Virus record (IMG/VR): IMGVR_UViG_3300017917_003533
Coordinates: 1-57,028 of that record
DNA: 57,028 bases
Reading direction: 5' to 3' (one strand)
Source of the DNA: a virus
The position numbers and the translations under genes are program-made. Positions 26,774-36,021 of the stretch are shown here, in pieces; positions within the stretch are counted from its first letter, which is position 1, and each line of letters begins with the position of its first letter. The notes under the pieces are model-generated. The model saw only the letters and a program-made list of their open reading frames with translations, did no database searches and was not told where the DNA came from.

Positions 26774-27699
26774 GAATAGATTATCAAACTGCGAATGATC
26801 TTATCGTTAACATTATAAAGGAAAACAAACCTGCAAGTATACTTCGTTTAGATAATACTGCAGGATTTATTGTTCAATTAAAATTAAAAAATGAAATACC
26901 CCCACAAGAACATTTTAATGAAACAACCTTAATTCAAGGTGGTATTTTTCCACATAATCCTCAGTACTATTGGGATGTTATTATTCCTGAAACTATTAAA
27001 GTAATGCATCAAGCAGATATTTTAGGAATAACTGATGTTACTGATACATTTAATAATTGTGATATAAATGATCATGTAATACTAAAAGAATTTGATAGAC
27101 CCACTTTTGGTGGTAACTCTATTTTAGTAATGGACCCTGGTGGATTACTTGGACACGCTAATGATTTTTTCAATATACCTGCAGCTTCCAATCCGTGGAC
27201 TTCATATCTGAAGAATAAAAAGATTTTGGTAATATCCACTCATGCAGAATCAATTAAACATCAATGGAATCATATAGATAATATATGGGGAGCACAAAAA
27301 GATATCATTGCTCCTTTTGAATTAGCAGGAGTAATTAGAAGTCCATATCATCCAATGATGGATAACAGGCAATATCCAAATTGTAATCATTGGGGAGATA
27401 CTGTATCTTATGTAATGAAAGAAATGGAAAAATATGATTATGATGTATTATTAACAGGGGCTTCTACCTCATCAGTTTTTTATGCCCAGCACGCTAAAGA
27501 GATGGGGAAAATAGGTATTCAAACAGGGGGTGTTTTACAATTATTTTTCGGCATATTAGGATATAGATGGACTAAAGTGCCAGGGTATAGTAAATGGAAT
27601 GATATGTATAATGAACATTGGATTTATCCTTTAGAAATAGATGAAGCTCAGAATAGAAAAAACAATATGCATTTAGAAACTAATTTTGCTTACTGGTGA
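26770..27699 (+). CDS. Putative glycosyltransferase, GT-D-like
   Basis: A 309-residue protein. N-terminal residues include ENKPASILRLDNTAGFIVQL, and the C-terminal part DVLLTGASTSSVFYAQHAKEMGKIGIQTGGVLQLFFGILGYRW carries a 'GG.LQ..FGI.G.RW' ending that I associate with GT-D-type sugar-transferase relatives found in surface-polysaccharide loci. Its ends overlap both neighbours. Function is inferred mainly from this ending and context. Confidence 0.5.
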   Translation: MRIDYQTANDLIVNIIKENKPASILRLDNTAGFIVQLKLKNEIPPQEHFNETTLIQGGIFPHNPQYYWDVIIPETIKVMHQADILGITDVTDTFNNCDINDHVILKEFDRPTFGGNSILVMDPGGLLGHANDFFNIPAASNPWTSYLKNKKILVISTHAESIKHQWNHIDNIWGAQKDIIAPFELAGVIRSPYHPMMDNRQYPNCNHWGDTVSYVMKEMEKYDYDVLLTGASTSSVFYAQHAKEMGKIGIQTGGVLQLFFGILGYRWTKVPGYSKWNDMYNEHWIYPLEIDEAQNRKNNMHLETNFAYW

Positions 27700-27700
27700 T

Positions 27701-29020
27701 ATGAAAGAAGAAATTATTAAAAGTGTTTCTCAATATTTTATAGAGAAACAACGAAATAAAAAATGGGAAGCGGGCAAGGATTTTGTTAACTATGCTGGTC
27801 CTTATTTTGACGATAAAGAATATGCCTCAGTAATGGATTCATTACTTGATGGTTGGCTTGTTATGGGAGATAAGTGTTTAGACTTTGAACGCAAATTTTC
27901 TAAGCATTTTAGTAAAAATCATGGCATTTTAACTAATTCTGGTTCAAGTTCTAATCTTTTGATGATGGCATCTTTAACTTCAAAACGAGGTTACAATCTT
28001 CCAAAGGGCACCAAAGTATTGGTGCCGGTAGCAGGGTTTCCTACCACATTTAATCCTATTCTACAACTTGGTTTTGAACCAGTATTTTTAGATATAGAAC
28101 TAGACACATTAAATCTTGATCTAACTAAAGCAGAAGATTTAATAAAACAACATAATATTAAAGTAATGACATTCGCACACGTATTAGGTAATCCTCCTAA
28201 TATGCGGTGGTTAATGGAACTTGTCAAAAGATATGATTTACTTTTACTAGAGGATTGTTGCGATGCCCTCGGATCCACATATGATGGTGCGCCTTTGGGC
28301 TCATTTGGTATTATGGCTACTTGCTCTTTCTATCCTGCTCATCATATAACAATGGGCGAAGGCGGGTATGTAGCTTGTAATACACATGAGCAAGAAGTTA
28401 TTCTTAGATCATTTAGAGAATGGGGAAGAGGGTGTTACTGTGTAGGACCTGAAGCCAATAAGCTAAAGTGTGGCACATGCGGTAAAAGATTTAATAATTG
28501 GATCCCTAGTTTGCCTAATGAAATATTTGATCATAAGTATGTCTATGATGAAATAGGTTACAATCTTAAACCTATTGAAATACAAGGTGCTATGGGTTTA
28601 GTTCAACTTACTAAATTGGATGAGATTCATTCTATTAGAAAACGTAATTATAAATTACTATTTGACATATATAGTAAGTACGAAGAATATTTTCATTTGC
28701 CGAGAGCCCAAGAGCATAGTAATCCTAGTTGGTTTGCGTTTCCTATTACTATCAGATCCGGGTCTCCATTTAAGAGAAATGATATAGTTGATTATTTTGA
28801 AGAAAATTTAATACAGACTAGACCTTATTTTGCTGGTAATATTCTACTTCAACCTGCTTACAAACACTTAATGAAACAAGAAGATGTTAGAAAAAAATTT
28901 CCAGTAGCTACTAAGGTGATGCTCGATACATATTTTCATGGGACAAGTCCTGTTATTACTACAGAACAAATGGATTATATTGGTTACACTTTAGATAATT
29001 TTATGAGTTTATTCACATGA
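27701..29020 (+). CDS. rfbH: RfbH/E1-type CDP-4-keto-6-deoxyglucose 3-dehydrase
   Basis: A 439-residue PLP enzyme of the DegT fold. The start at 27701 follows the previous stop by one base. Seen: TNSGSSSNLLMMASLTS, LVPVAGFPTTFNPI, LLLEDCCDALGS, SFYPAHHITMGEGGY near residue 212 (His instead of the PLP lysine), then a cysteine cluster CYC...CGTC in the WGRGCYC and LKCGTCGKRF segments, which binds [2Fe-2S] in the Yersinia enzyme E1. It performs C-3 deoxygenation toward 3,6-dideoxyhexoses. The partner reductase (E3) and the cytidylyltransferase are not seen here. Confidence 0.88.
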   Translation: MKEEIIKSVSQYFIEKQRNKKWEAGKDFVNYAGPYFDDKEYASVMDSLLDGWLVMGDKCLDFERKFSKHFSKNHGILTNSGSSSNLLMMASLTSKRGYNLPKGTKVLVPVAGFPTTFNPILQLGFEPVFLDIELDTLNLDLTKAEDLIKQHNIKVMTFAHVLGNPPNMRWLMELVKRYDLLLLEDCCDALGSTYDGAPLGSFGIMATCSFYPAHHITMGEGGYVACNTHEQEVILRSFREWGRGCYCVGPEANKLKCGTCGKRFNNWIPSLPNEIFDHKYVYDEIGYNLKPIEIQGAMGLVQLTKLDEIHSIRKRNYKLLFDIYSKYEEYFHLPRAQEHSNPSWFAFPITIRSGSPFKRNDIVDYFEENLIQTRPYFAGNILLQPAYKHLMKQEDVRKKFPVATKVMLDTYFHGTSPVITTEQMDYIGYTLDNFMSLFT

Positions 29021-30816
29021 AAAAAGTAAGTTATGTTGTAGCAGAGACATTAGAAAAACTCGGCATAAAACATGCATTTGGTATTATAGGCGCTGGTAAT
29101 GTGCATCTGTATGAAGCAATTATTAATTACGGTTATACTGAATTAATATGTGTTCATCATGAACAAGCTGCTGCAATGGCAATGCAAACTTATTATAGAA
29201 CTTCTGGCAAATTAGCAGCATGTATTTTGACTACAGGCGCGGGGTCAACAAATGCTGTAACTGGAGTATTATCAGCATGGGCAGATTCTATTCCTGGAAT
29301 ATTAATTGCTGGTAACGAAAAATCTATGTATACTTCTGATTCTAACCCTTTGAGAATGTGGGGTGTACAAGGTTATGATTCTGTAGATATGGTTAAAAAA
29401 ATAACTAAGTATTCTGATAGAGTAACTAATCCACTTTTATCTAGTTATCAAATTTTAAAGGCTGCTGATATTTCTACCAGTGGTCGATATGGTCCTTGTT
29501 GGGTAGAAATACCTATGGATATACAATCTAGTTTAGTAAATGAAAATGAATTAGTGCAGTATAAAAAAATAACTAAAAAATTACCAAAACCAAATAAAGT
29601 ATCTATTACGAGAGTTTTATCCAATTTAAAAAAAGCTAGACGTCCTTTATTATGGATCGGTCATGGTATTAGATTATCTGAATGTCATAAACATATTCAA
29701 ACATATGTTGAAAAACTAAATGTTCCTGTACTAGTATCATGGGCAGGTATTGATATGATAGATTCAGATCATCCGTTAGTATTCGGTAGAGCAGGTATAT
29801 ACGGTCAAAGAGCAGCTAACTTTATTCTTCAAAACTGTGATTATCTACTAACTATAGGTACAAGATTAGCATTGCCTCAGGTAGCATATGATCCTACAGA
29901 ATTAGCTAGGGATGCAACTATAGATGTGGTAGATATAGATGAGAACGAAGCGTTAAAATTAAAACCAAGAATTAGAGAAGCTATAATATCTGATGCCAAT
30001 GAATTTTTCATACAATTATTAGAAAATATTGACTTTGAGATCGATTGTAAAGAATGGATAGATAATTGTAAAAAGTATCAAATGGATTATCCGTGGGTTA
30101 ATGACGAGGATCATCCTGATATAGATGGATTTATGAATTCTTATAAGTTCATGGAAGTTCTCAATAAACATTTTAAGGAAGATCAAATAGTTGTCACAGA
30201 TATGGGAACTGCCTTATTATCTGGTCATCAAGTATTAAAGTTTAAACAAGGTCAAAGATTTATGACATCTACGGGTCTTGGAGAAATGGGTTACGGTTTA
30301 CCTGCAGCAATAGGGGCATCTTTTGCAGATAAAAAAAGAGAGGTTATGTGCTTAAATTGTGATGGAGGTATGATGATGAACTTACAAGAATTACAAACAG
30401 TAGTTCATCATAACTTACCTATAAAATTTTTCATTTTTAATAATGATGGATACTTAATGATAAAACATAATCAACAATCCATATTTAAAAAGGGATATTT
30501 TGCCTCAGATAAAAATACAGGAGTATCCTGCCCGGACTATACAAAGATAGCAACCGCTTTTGATATACCTTCATATGTAATAAAAACTTGGGAAGAATGT
30601 GATGATGTAATAGACAAAGTCCAACAACACAATGGACCTGTTATTTGTGAAGTATACATGCACCCATCTCAATTATTTTCTCCTAAATTAGGATTTACAA
30701 TTAAAGGAGATGGTACAATGGTATCTTCTCCTCTAGAAGATTTACATCCATTATTACCTAGAGAAAAATTACAACAATCTATGATTATAGAAATGAGTGA
30801 GAAATCTAAATTATGA
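29017..30816 (+). CDS. TPP-dependent acetolactate-synthase-like enzyme (YerE-like)
   Basis: A 599-residue three-domain TPP enzyme. The catalytic Glu is in ICVHHEQAAAMAMQTYYR near residue 50; TTGAGSTNAVTGVLSAW follows; the C-terminal TPP and magnesium site is NCDGGMMMNLQELQTVVHHNLP..FIFNNDGY. A housekeeping acetolactate synthase is possible. However, it directly follows rfbH, as YerE does in Yersinia yersiniose A clusters, where it adds the two-carbon unit of pyruvate to C-4 of CDP-3,6-dideoxy-4-keto-glucose. The call is therefore YerE-like by context. Confidence 0.8.
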   Translation: MKKVSYVVAETLEKLGIKHAFGIIGAGNVHLYEAIINYGYTELICVHHEQAAAMAMQTYYRTSGKLAACILTTGAGSTNAVTGVLSAWADSIPGILIAGNEKSMYTSDSNPLRMWGVQGYDSVDMVKKITKYSDRVTNPLLSSYQILKAADISTSGRYGPCWVEIPMDIQSSLVNENELVQYKKITKKLPKPNKVSITRVLSNLKKARRPLLWIGHGIRLSECHKHIQTYVEKLNVPVLVSWAGIDMIDSDHPLVFGRAGIYGQRAANFILQNCDYLLTIGTRLALPQVAYDPTELARDATIDVVDIDENEALKLKPRIREAIISDANEFFIQLLENIDFEIDCKEWIDNCKKYQMDYPWVNDEDHPDIDGFMNSYKFMEVLNKHFKEDQIVVTDMGTALLSGHQVLKFKQGQRFMTSTGLGEMGYGLPAAIGASFADKKREVMCLNCDGGMMMNLQELQTVVHHNLPIKFFIFNNDGYLMIKHNQQSIFKKGYFASDKNTGVSCPDYTKIATAFDIPSYVIKTWEECDDVIDKVQQHNGPVICEVYMHPSQLFSPKLGFTIKGDGTMVSSPLEDLHPLLPREKLQQSMIIEMSEKSKL

Positions 30817-31649
30817 GAGTAGCTATTTTAGGTACAGGTAATATTGGCACAGATCTGCTTTATAAAGTCTTTAAATCGAAACATTTAAAATGCACATTAT
30901 TCGCTGGAAGGTCGAAAAATTCTGAAGGTATAAAAAGAGCGAAGGCTTTGGGCATACCAGTTTCCTATAAAGGAATAGAAGATATTAATAATAGTATTTG
31001 TGATTTAGTATTTGATTGTACCTCTGCTCAAGCACATATTGAACATACAAAAAAGTTAAAAGAGTTGAATTTAAGATGTATAGATTTAACTCCTGCAAAA
31101 TCTGGTATTTTTGTAGTTCCAAGTATAAATAAGAATTCTTTACAAGGCATAGATTTTAATCTAGTGACCTGTGGAGGACAAACTACAATTCCAATAGCTT
31201 ATGCTATAAGTAAAGTGCATTCTAATATAGATTATATCGAAGTGGCATCAAGTATCGCATCCTTGAGTGCAGGACCTGCAACTAGAAATAATTTAGATGA
31301 ATATGTTGAAACTACACAAGATGCCTTAAAAAAATTTACTAATGCAAAAAGAACAAAAGCGATTTTAATTTTAAATCCCGCTACTCCTCCTATAGATATG
31401 GTGACTTCAATTTATGCTAAAATCGAATCTCCCAATTTAACTAAAATTACTAAATCAGTTTTAAATATGGTAAATGACCTACAAAAATATGTCCCTGGGT
31501 ATGAGGTAATAGTACCTCCGTTTATTATGAATGATAAAGTAGTAATGACTGTTAAGGTAACTGGCGCTGGAGACTTTTTGCCTAAGTATGCAGGCAATCT
31601 AGATATAATTAATTGTGCAGCTATTGAATTGGCGGAATACTTAGCATGA
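30813..31649 (+). CDS. Acetaldehyde dehydrogenase (acylating), MhpF/DmpF-like
   Basis: A 278-residue protein with VAILGTGNIGTDLLYKVFKS (NAD loop), VFDCTSAQAHIEH, RCIDLTPAK and NLVTCGGQTTIPIAYAISKVH, which holds the catalytic Cys of acylating acetaldehyde dehydrogenases. These convert acetaldehyde and CoA to acetyl-CoA and normally sit in a complex with the aldolase encoded next (overlap of four bases). It is unusual in a phage. Either it salvages acetaldehyde from the YerE-type chemistry, or the pair supplies two-carbon units. Confidence 0.85.
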   Translation: MRVAILGTGNIGTDLLYKVFKSKHLKCTLFAGRSKNSEGIKRAKALGIPVSYKGIEDINNSICDLVFDCTSAQAHIEHTKKLKELNLRCIDLTPAKSGIFVVPSINKNSLQGIDFNLVTCGGQTTIPIAYAISKVHSNIDYIEVASSIASLSAGPATRNNLDEYVETTQDALKKFTNAKRTKAILILNPATPPIDMVTSIYAKIESPNLTKITKSVLNMVNDLQKYVPGYEVIVPPFIMNDKVVMTVKVTGAGDFLPKYAGNLDIINCAAIELAEYLA

Positions 31650-32650
31650 AGAATATTCTTATTAGTGACCCCACCTTAAGAGACGGAAATCATGCTGCAA
31701 AGCATGATTTGCCTCTAGATGTTTATATTGAGTACTGCGAAAATGCAGAAAGTGCAGGAGTACCTATAGTTGAGGCTGGGCACGGTAATGGGCTAGGTGC
31801 TTCGTCCATGCTTGTAGGTGAATGTAGTTTAGATGATGAGACTATACTTAAAAATTGTAGAGCCCATCTGAAAAATACTAAATTAGGTATACACGTTATT
31901 CCAGGATTTGCTACTATTAAATCTAATCTAAGTCAAGCAATCGATTTGGGGGTAGATGTATTTAGAATAGCATCGCATTGTACAGAAGCAGACATTACTA
32001 AAAATCATATAGGATATCTTAGAAAAAATAATAAAACAGTTTACGGTGTACTGATGATGAGCCATTTGGCTGATATTCAAACACTAATCAAAGAATCCTT
32101 AAAGATGCAAGATTATGGTGCAGAAGCAGTTATCATAATGGATTCTGCAGGATTTTATTTGCCTGACGATGTAAGAAATAGAATTAGATTATTGAAAGAA
32201 AGTTTAGTTATAGATATAGGATTTCATGGACATAATAATCTAGGTATGGGAATTTATAATGCTGTAGCTGCTGTGGAAGAAGGTGCTACTATTTTAGACG
32301 GCAGTATTAAAGGCTATGGTGCAGGTGCAGGCAATACGCAATTAGAAGTTTTGATTGCTGTGTTACATAGAATGGGATATGATACAGGAGTAAATTTAGA
32401 TGAACTATTCAAACTAGTTTCAGTATTAGATAAGTATAATCTAAATAATCCTGTTATAAGTCCTCTTTCTTTAGTCAGTGGCATTGCCGGGGTATTTTCC
32501 GGATTTGCTAAACATGTACTTGAAGCAGCTAATAAATTTAATGTTAATCCTAACGATATTTTTTACGAATTGGGAAAACGAAAAGTAGTTGCTGGGCAGG
32601 AAAGTTTAATATTTGAAGTTGCAAAAATTTTAGGGGATAAAAATGAATGA
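31646..32650 (+). CDS. 4-hydroxy-2-oxovalerate aldolase, MhpE/DmpG-like
   Basis: A 334-residue TIM-barrel aldolase: ISDPTLRDGNHAAKHDLP at the N-terminus (the metal and catalytic Asp, Arg and His), VEAGHGNGLGASS, FRIASHCTEAD, DIGFHGHNNLGMGIYNAVAAVEEGATILDGSIKGYGAGAGN with the metal HxH, and a C-terminal communication domain. It cleaves 4-hydroxy-2-oxoacids to pyruvate and an aldehyde, channelled to the preceding dehydrogenase. Pyruvate is the donor of a YerE-type reaction, so the trio may form one pathway. Confidence 0.87.
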   Translation: MKNILISDPTLRDGNHAAKHDLPLDVYIEYCENAESAGVPIVEAGHGNGLGASSMLVGECSLDDETILKNCRAHLKNTKLGIHVIPGFATIKSNLSQAIDLGVDVFRIASHCTEADITKNHIGYLRKNNKTVYGVLMMSHLADIQTLIKESLKMQDYGAEAVIIMDSAGFYLPDDVRNRIRLLKESLVIDIGFHGHNNLGMGIYNAVAAVEEGATILDGSIKGYGAGAGNTQLEVLIAVLHRMGYDTGVNLDELFKLVSVLDKYNLNNPVISPLSLVSGIAGVFSGFAKHVLEAANKFNVNPNDIFYELGKRKVVAGQESLIFEVAKILGDKNE

Positions 32651-32771
32651 AGAATTGAAAAATGAAATTGAAAAACTTATTGATGAAAAATTAGCTAATT
32701 ATATTTTAGTATTATATAATAAAATGATGAAAGATTTAGACATCTCTAAATTGCCTCCAGATGGTCTATGA
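32643..32771 (+). CDS. 42-residue small protein, unknown
   Basis: Fills the only gap in the chain of overlapping genes. The ATG at 32643 lies inside the end of the aldolase gene and the TGA at 32769-32771 overlaps the next ATG. The protein is a charged helix (MNEELKNEIEKLIDEKL) followed by a short hydrophobic stretch and KLPPDGL. The overlap at both ends supports translation. Function unknown. Confidence 0.65.
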   Translation: MNEELKNEIEKLIDEKLANYILVLYNKMMKDLDISKLPPDGL

Positions 32772-33568
32772 AAATTATGATTATAGGTGGTACCGGATTT
32801 ATAGGTACTTACCTAGGTAAACATCTTGTAACTAAAAAACATCATGTATTTAATATAAATAGAAGTATAGATATATTAAAACGTGATTTGCTTTCTACTT
32901 TTCTTAAAGAACAAAATCCTGATATTCTAATAAATTGTCTTAGTTTTGGTGGTAAAGAGAATTTTACTAGCGATAGTTTAGTGTATGCTGCTAATAATCT
33001 AGAGCTTTTTACAAATATTTTAAAGTCAGCTAAATACTTTAAAAAATTTATAAATATTGGATCTGGATCAGAAATAGTTGATTCAAACTATGTAGCAGAA
33101 AATTGGATATGGAAAGATTGTCCTGTTACTAGTTCTTATGCCATGTCAAAAAATATCATAGCTAGAATATGCGAGAGTATTGATCATTTCTACACACTTA
33201 GATTATTTGGTTGTTTTGGTAAAGGTGAACCTAGTTTTAGAATTTTTAGCAAGTACAAAAAATCATTTGAATCTAATACACCATTAGAACTACGGAATAA
33301 ATTTTTTGATAACTTTTTTGTAGAAGATTTTTGTACTGTAGTTGATTACTTTGTTAGTTATAATCATATGGTAAAAGATATAAACTGTGTCTATAAAGAA
33401 AAACTTACATTAAGTAAACAACTTGATCTAATGTCATCTATTCACGGTTGGAAAACTAATTATAAGATTATAGATAATGATAAAAATTATACTGGTAATT
33501 CTGATAATTTGGATTCTTTGAATCTAGATTTGAAAGGATTAGATTATGGGCTGGGAACTTATAAATGA
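32768..33568 (+). CDS. NAD-dependent epimerase/reductase-like SDR
   Basis: A 266-residue short-chain dehydrogenase: MIIGGTGFIGTYLGKHL, INCLSFGGKEN, FINIGSGSE, and SSYAMSKNIIAR (YxxxK), then LRLFGCFGKGEP. It is shorter than typical epimerases and resembles sugar 4-ketoreductases. By position after rfbH and the YerE-like gene, it could be the YerF-type reductase that finishes a branched 3,6-dideoxyhexose. That assignment is inference. Confidence 0.75.
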   Translation: MKIMIIGGTGFIGTYLGKHLVTKKHHVFNINRSIDILKRDLLSTFLKEQNPDILINCLSFGGKENFTSDSLVYAANNLELFTNILKSAKYFKKFINIGSGSEIVDSNYVAENWIWKDCPVTSSYAMSKNIIARICESIDHFYTLRLFGCFGKGEPSFRIFSKYKKSFESNTPLELRNKFFDNFFVEDFCTVVDYFVSYNHMVKDINCVYKEKLTLSKQLDLMSSIHGWKTNYKIIDNDKNYTGNSDNLDSLNLDLKGLDYGLGTYK

Positions 33569-34518
33569 AAAAAGTTGTTTATGTAACAGGTTGCTTAGGA
33601 TTTATAGGATACCATGTAACAAAGGCGTGCCTCGATAGAGGTTGGTATGTTTTTGGTATAGATAAATGTACTTATGCTGCCAATTGGGATCTTCTACAAA
33701 ATCTAAGAGATTATGGAGACCAATTTAAATTTGAAGTATCAGATATAAATGATATATCACGTTTATATGATTGTGACTATATTATCAATACTGCTGCAGA
33801 AACACATGTAGATAATAGTATAGAAAGTTCTGATGTGTTTCTAAAAAGTAATGTTAATGGAGTACATAGATTATTAGAATTGATCAAATCAAAACCTAAA
33901 TCTAGACGACCTATTTTACTTCATTTTAGTACTGATGAAGTATATGGGGATTTAGAAACAGGATATCATACCGAAACAGATTTACTCAAACCAAGTAATC
34001 CCTATTCTGCCACAAAGGCAGCAGCAGATATGTTAGTTCTAGCATGGGCCAGAACATATGATATCCCATATGTTATTGTTAGACCAACTAATAACTATGG
34101 TATTGGTCAGTATGTTGAAAAGTTTATTCCAAAAGCTATTAAGAATTTATCCTTAGGTAAAAAAATAGTGATGCATGATCAAGGTTTACCTAAAAGAACT
34201 TGGCTTCATGTATCAGATACTGCTAATGCTATCATAAAAATAATAGACAATAATGTTACTAATGAGATTTTTAATATATCAGGCAATGATGAAAGACAGA
34301 ATATTGAAGTAGCACAATCTATTTTGTCGTATTTCTATGTAGATTCATCTTATACTTTAATTGATAACTTTGATTTTTCAGAGGTAAGACCTGGACAGGA
34401 TGTTCGTTATGCTATAGACGATAGTAAATTAAAATCTTTTGGGTGGAAACCAAACGCAGTTTTTAATGATGAATTAAAATTAATTATAGAGTGGTATAGA
34501 AATAAATTTGTGTGGTGA
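33565..34518 (+). CDS. NDP-glucose 4,6-dehydratase-like SDR (RmlB family)
   Basis: A 317-residue SDR: VYVTGCLGFIGYHVTKACLDRG, NTAAETHVDNSIESSDVFLKSNV, LHFSTDEVYGDL (the Thr-Asp-Glu dehydration triad of RmlB), SNPYSATKAAADMLVLAWARTY and RPTNNYGIGQYVEKFIPKAI. It forms an NDP-4-keto-6-deoxyglucose. It could feed the RfbH branch if it uses CDP-glucose, or a dTDP pathway; the nucleotide cannot be told by eye. Confidence 0.88.
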   Translation: MKKVVYVTGCLGFIGYHVTKACLDRGWYVFGIDKCTYAANWDLLQNLRDYGDQFKFEVSDINDISRLYDCDYIINTAAETHVDNSIESSDVFLKSNVNGVHRLLELIKSKPKSRRPILLHFSTDEVYGDLETGYHTETDLLKPSNPYSATKAAADMLVLAWARTYDIPYVIVRPTNNYGIGQYVEKFIPKAIKNLSLGKKIVMHDQGLPKRTWLHVSDTANAIIKIIDNNVTNEIFNISGNDERQNIEVAQSILSYFYVDSSYTLIDNFDFSEVRPGQDVRYAIDDSKLKSFGWKPNAVFNDELKLIIEWYRNKFVW

Positions 34519-34519
34519 T

Positions 34520-35215
34520 ATGAATAAAATATTTTCGACTAGCTCATATGGCAATAATCCAAGATATATTGTTGGTGTTCATCGTCAGTACGAACTTGCT
34601 AAAAAATATTATCCTGATTGGGAATTTAGATTATATGTGGATAATAAGGAAAACTATTCTTCTCTTTGTGATGCAAATATTATAGAAGTAAAGGATGGTA
34701 GCCATGGTGTCTTTTGGCGCTTTATGCCTTTGTTTGAGGATGGCGAAAATGTTACTATAGTAAGAGATGCTGATGGCCGAGTAACAGTAAGAGAACAAAT
34801 GGCGGTGAATGAATGGTTAGATACAGATAAAATTTTTCATATCTATAGAGATCATGAGGCACATTTTCAATATCCGATTATCGCTTGCGCGTTTGGATTA
34901 AAAGGCAGACTTCCAGATGATATACTGAACGTAATGAACCATTTTATGTTCAACACAAATTACTATACTAACGATCAGGTATTTTTAAGAGATTTTGTTT
35001 TTCCTTATATAAAAAATAATGTATTAATTCATTCAATTGGTGAAGGTTGGTTTGGTGAAACTAGAAATAGATTAAAAAATAGATACAGTTTTTGTGGTAA
35101 TGGGTATGATGAAAATGACATGCCCTTATATGCGTCAACTATGGCAGAAATGACTAATGATCATATGGCTAGTTTAACAGACAAGGATAAATTTGATGAG
35201 GGATTGTTAGTATGA
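34520..35215 (+). CDS. Putative glycosyltransferase
   Basis: A 231-residue protein. The ATG at 34520 follows the previous stop by one base. It has KIFSTSSYGNNPRYIVGVHRQYELAKKYYPDWEFRLYVD, a central VTIVRDADGRVTVREQMAVNEWL with a DADGR metal-binding motif, and a NDQVFLRDFVFPYI segment. This pattern is seen in phage and bacterial GT-A-like proteins of polysaccharide loci. The family is not named with confidence. Confidence 0.6.
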   Translation: MNKIFSTSSYGNNPRYIVGVHRQYELAKKYYPDWEFRLYVDNKENYSSLCDANIIEVKDGSHGVFWRFMPLFEDGENVTIVRDADGRVTVREQMAVNEWLDTDKIFHIYRDHEAHFQYPIIACAFGLKGRLPDDILNVMNHFMFNTNYYTNDQVFLRDFVFPYIKNNVLIHSIGEGWFGETRNRLKNRYSFCGNGYDENDMPLYASTMAEMTNDHMASLTDKDKFDEGLLV

Positions 35216-36021
35216 AAACTTATTTTATTCTACCTATTTTTAACAAAGAAGATCTTATCAAAGATGTTCTTCAAGGAATAGTGGACAGTGTTGCTGGGGA
35301 ATATAAGGTAGTTGTAGTATTAGATGGATGCACTGATAAAAGTGAATCTATTCTTTTAGAATTTATTGAAAACAATAATCTAAAAGAAAAATTTGACATT
35401 CTATTTATGAATGATGTACACGAAATAACTTGTCTTAACTATGCACTAACTCATATTAAACTTGAATCCCCGGATCCAAATGATCTTATAATCACAGTAC
35501 AGGATGATGTAATAATTCAAGAAAAGAATTTAGACACCTATTTATTTGGTGTTTGGGATCAAATAAAAGATTTAGGATACTTATCTTTGAGACTTGGTTG
35601 CTCCGTGCATTCGTTGAATGGTACTCTTAATGAAAGTAATTTTGTAGAGTCAGAATTTGGTCATTGGAAACAGATAGGAAGAAATGATTACCAATTATTA
35701 GAACAATATAGTTTCGAGGAAACAGAAGTAGCAATAAGAAGTCCTGCAGTGACTAAATGGAAAAGACATATGGAAGTTGGATTTTACGATTCAGCATTGG
35801 CTCCATGTGGTTTTGATTGTCATGATTTTAGTATAAGGATGAGGCAACATGGTTATAAAAATGGTGTTTTATCAATAAAATTTAGAAGCGATGTTGACTG
35901 GGGATCAATGAGATCTAAAAATAAAACTAAAGTCAATTCTATTTTCGGTGGGATATACGAAGTAAACAAGAGATACTTGTCAAGAAAACATAGTAAATAC
36001 TTTGAGAACAGAAATGGATAG
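35212..36021 (+). CDS. Family 2 glycosyltransferase
   Basis: A 269-residue GT-A protein: YFILPIFNKEDLIKDVLQGI, VVVVLDGCTDKSESILLEFI, then LIITVQDDVIIQEKNLD (the D-x-D region, here QDD) and PCGFDCHDFSIRMRQHGYKNG as the acceptor-side ED/HD region. It overlaps both neighbours. Donor and acceptor are unknown. Confidence 0.82.
   Translation: MKTYFILPIFNKEDLIKDVLQGIVDSVAGEYKVVVVLDGCTDKSESILLEFIENNNLKEKFDILFMNDVHEITCLNYALTHIKLESPDPNDLIITVQDDVIIQEKNLDTYLFGVWDQIKDLGYLSLRLGCSVHSLNGTLNESNFVESEFGHWKQIGRNDYQLLEQYSFEETEVAIRSPAVTKWKRHMEVGFYDSALAPCGFDCHDFSIRMRQHGYKNGVLSIKFRSDVDWGSMRSKNKTKVNSIFGGIYEVNKRYLSRKHSKYFENRNG

Noticed and set aside
29017-30816. Housekeeping acetolactate synthase for branched-chain amino acids
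   Set aside because: Not excluded, but no other amino-acid gene is present, and adjacency to rfbH and sugar SDR genes fits the YerE role better.
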